A stretch of DNA of 64,000 bases, from assembly GCF_009741275.1 (NCBI RefSeq), contig NZ_WOWS01000005.1, positions 124,001-188,000 of the forward strand, given 5' to 3'. Shown one piece after another: positions 61,752 to 64,000 of this stretch. Below the pieces are notes generated by a model. That model was not told where the DNA came from. It worked only from the letters and a program-made list of their open reading frames with translations, and did not search any database. The DNA comes from Winogradskyella endarachnes (lineage in GTDB: Bacteria > Bacteroidota > Bacteroidia > Flavobacteriales > Flavobacteriaceae). A program made the position numbers and the translations under genes. The first letter of the stretch is position 1. Every line of letters starts with the position of its first letter.

Positions 61752-64000
61752 TTAAAATTGTAAGTTAAGTCCTAATGAAACTGTTCGCACGATTGGCCCA
61801 TCACCTCTTTGATAACCTGCCGTTAATGCGGTATTAGCATTGTTCGATGTTTGACCAGCAGCCTCAGGATTAAAACCTTCATAACCAGCAGCTGTAAAGT
61901 ATAATAGATTTTCTCCTGTCATATACACTCTTAATTTACTAATGTTTAAATTAGACAAAAGTGTTTCTGGGAATGAATAACCTAAAATAATATTTCTAAC
62001 AGCTACGAAAGACGCATCCTGTATGTGATCATTTGTAAATCTTCTATGAACAGTTAAATCATAATCTGGAAAATCAGAAACTGGATTGGCTGCAGACTCA
62101 CTTGCATAATACAATTGATCCAAATCAGCAACTCTTACTTCAGCACCATGGGATCCTTGAAGTTGAACTGAAAAATCAAAATTATGGTAGTTAAAATCAG
62201 AATTAAAACCCCATGTAAAGTCTGGATACGGACTACCCAACTCTGTTCTATCTTCATCATCAATGATACCATCTCCATTTAAATCTTTTACATATACCCT
62301 TGCAAAATCATTATTAAATCTGTTGAATGGATTATCTACCCATTCTAATGGAACTTCGCTTTCGTACACCCAACCGTAAAATGATGTAATTGGCTGACCA
62401 ACTCTAGCAATAAATTCCGTAGGTCTAGTATCTTGATCTATTCTAGAAATAATTTGTTCATTACTACCTAAACTTACAACTTCATTTCTATTTAATGCAA
62501 ATTGACCAGATACTGACCATCTTACTTTTTCGCTAGAATAAAGCCTAGAGCCTAACTCAATCTCAATACCTTCATTTTTAACCTCTCCAAGGTTTTGTAA
62601 CCAATTATCTGCTCCATAAACTCCTGCGACAGGGGCAAATAAAATTAAGTCCTCACTGGTTCTAGTATAGTAATCAAATGATAAATTTACAAGCCCTCTA
62701 CCAAATGTCACATCAATTCCAGGGTTAAATTCAATCAATTTTTCCCATCCTAAGTTGGCATTGGCTAAGGTAACTCCTTTAACCCCAACATCACCATCGT
62801 AACCTATTGAACTAAAGGTTTCTTCAAATCTATAAAGAGATTCGTATATATTGTTAGATATTTCATTTGAACCAGAAACTCCATAACTAGCTCTTAATTT
62901 TAAGAATGTAACTAAATCACTAGATGACAAGAATTCCTCACTAGATACTACCCAACCTAAAGATGCTGCTGGAAAAAAACCAAATCGGTTATTAGACCCA
63001 AACCTTGTGCTACCATCTGTACGAGCAGACAGTTGTACTAAATACTTGCCATCATAATCGTAATCTAATCTTCCGAAATAAGACACTAATTTTTCACTGG
63101 CATTATCTGTGTACGTTGTTCCACCGTCCGCTATTGATATGTTATTATTAAAATCATCTGTATATCCAATAGCTTCAGATTGTTGTCTATAAAAATCTCT
63201 TTGAGTAAATTCAAAACCTAATAATGAATTAAAATTATGACTACCAACACTCTTCTTATATCTTAAAAGAGATTCTACAGAGTATTGATTTCTTTCATCA
63301 CGTCTTTCCTCTCTAAAAGCTTCTTGCTCTCTATTTTCTTGACCATATAAATAATCTGCCGCGTTATTCTTAGTATGTCTAAAAATACCCGATAAGCTTT
63401 GCTTAAATGTTAGACCTTTTGCTAATTTAACATCAAAATATGTAGAAGCATTTAAGGTAAACTGTTTTTTAGTTCTAGACCTTTCTAAATAATGTACCAA
63501 TGGGTGAACATTTTTTGTTGTAGACAATGTTAACCCTCCCGATGTAAGATTACTTACTGTAGGTAAGCCTGTATTTGGATCTATATTAATAGACCTTGGA
63601 TTATCTGGATCTATTGTAAATACGTGATCGAAAGCTCTAGAAAAACCATAGCTACCCACACCAATATTTTCAAATAGCGCACCTGCATCACCTGGATCAG
63701 ACTGTGTTATATAATTAAGATGATCTTCGTTTAAATAAAGCGGAATATGACCGTATTGCCTTAAAGGATCCGTAAATCTTGTTGGCAGTCTAACCTGATC
63801 GTTATAATTAACACGTAAATTACCACCAAACTTGATTTTCTTATTTTTAGACTTACTATCTACTTTTATTCTAGCATTAAATTTTGTTAACTTATCTTCT
63901 AATGCCACACCTTCATCCTCTAAATACCCAAGAGAAGCAGCATAGTTAGTTAATTCTGTACCTCCTCTTGCTGAGAAAGAATGACTTTGTATAATACCGC
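61752..64000 (-). CDS. susC: SusC/RagA family TonB-linked outer-membrane protein (partial, N-terminus beyond the window)
   Basis: The frame is open to the right edge, so about 750 C-terminal residues are visible out of an expected 1000-1050. The first visible residues, SHSFSARGGTELTNYAASLG, correspond to the beginning of the barrel after the plug. Strand pairs such as RTDGSTRFGSNNRFGFFPAA and LGWVVSSEEF are typical, as are the C-terminal domain with 'DLNGDGIIDDEDRTELGSPYPDF' and the final aromatic SLGLNLQF. It is the TonB-driven pore that imports alginate oligosaccharides together with SusD. A GTG at 63908 is internal and not the start. Confidence 0.93.
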   Translation of the reverse strand, partial: GIIQSHSFSARGGTELTNYAASLGYLEDEGVALEDKLTKFNARIKVDSKSKNKKIKFGGNLRVNYNDQVRLPTRFTDPLRQYGHIPLYLNEDHLNYITQSDPGDAGALFENIGVGSYGFSRAFDHVFTIDPDNPRSINIDPNTGLPTVSNLTSGGLTLSTTKNVHPLVHYLERSRTKKQFTLNASTYFDVKLAKGLTFKQSLSGIFRHTKNNAADYLYGQENREQEAFREERRDERNQYSVESLLRYKKSVGSHNFNSLLGFEFTQRDFYRQQSEAIGYTDDFNNNISIADGGTTYTDNASEKLVSYFGRLDYDYDGKYLVQLSARTDGSTRFGSNNRFGFFPAASLGWVVSSEEFLSSSDLVTFLKLRASYGVSGSNEISNNIYESLYRFEETFSSIGYDGDVGVKGVTLANANLGWEKLIEFNPGIDVTFGRGLVNLSFDYYTRTSEDLILFAPVAGVYGADNWLQNLGEVKNEGIEIELGSRLYSSEKVRWSVSGQFALNRNEVVSLGSNEQIISRIDQDTRPTEFIARVGQPITSFYGWVYESEVPLEWVDNPFNRFNNDFARVYVKDLNGDGIIDDEDRTELGSPYPDFTWGFNSDFNYHNFDFSVQLQGSHGAEVRVADLDQLYYASESAANPVSDFPDYDLTVHRRFTNDHIQDASFVAVRNIILGYSFPETLLSNLNISKLRVYMTGENLLYFTAAGYEGFNPEAAGQTSNNANTALTAGYQRGDGPIVRTVSLGLNLQF

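Noticed and set aside
63700-63908. GTG at 63908 as start of a shorter SusC protein
   Set aside because: The frame stays open to the window edge with typical SusC sequence, so the gene is simply cut.

Overview
The window reads as a chromosome segment of a marine member of the Flavobacteriaceae (Bacteroidota). The signs are AT-rich DNA, type IX secretion (T9SS) C-terminal sorting domains, SusC/SusD nutrient-uptake genes, several TAnnTTTG-type promoter boxes, an almost complete lack of Shine-Dalgarno sequences ahead of genes, and a ribonucleotide reductase of the Leeuwenhoekiella type with its ATP-cone on NrdB. No rRNA, tRNA, CRISPR array, phage or classical insertion sequence was seen.

Layout. 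1-6.2 kb: housekeeping genes (end of a ClC-type channel, cold-shock protein, PrcB-like lipoprotein, tadA, a TonB-like protein, dxs, dgt). 6.4-20.8 kb: two secreted or lipid-anchored beta-helix-like proteins, each followed by a closely related TonB-dependent receptor, then a PepSY-like/DUF2490 pair and a Pit-type phosphate transporter. 20.9-36.5 kb: OmpA lipoprotein, DUF proteins, a 5'-nucleotidase, a probable small RNA with a strong Shine-Dalgarno-like stretch, nrdB-nrdA, a LytTR response regulator with its TPR histidine kinase, MarC, an S41 protease, dCMP deaminase and a HupE-like protein.

36.6-43.6 kb is a methionine locus: SAM-I riboswitch, sulfhydrylase, split methionine synthase and metF. 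The methionine synthase region has taken in several foreign pieces. A 447-bp four-helix-bundle (S23/IVS protein) cassette with equally spaced inverted termini lies between the two halves and supplies the stop codon of one and the start codon of the other. A 417-bp cassette encoding a DUF559 endonuclease domain, bounded by CCCC/GGGG inverted repeats, sits in frame inside the C-terminal half. A small palindrome lies further along the same gene, and two more follow its stop codon. This is the most unusual structure in the window.

44.5-64 kb is an alginate utilisation locus. SusC (cut by the window edge), SusD, two surface lipoproteins and a PL7 alginate lyase form the uptake and depolymerisation arm. 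A GntR regulator, an MFS hexuronate-type transporter and an SDR reductase follow. KDG kinase and KDPG aldolase, divergent from a LacI regulator across palindromic operators, complete the route from 4-deoxy-5-hexoseulose uronate (DEH) to pyruvate and glyceraldehyde-3-phosphate. A 1133-residue protein with a SusD-like core inside a multidomain architecture, small T9SS proteins and a half-length LacI protein are the odd members. An exolytic lyase and KdgF are not in the window.

Start codons were re-examined, and several are placed downstream of the longest possible frame. Family assignments come from reading motifs and have not been checked by any search.
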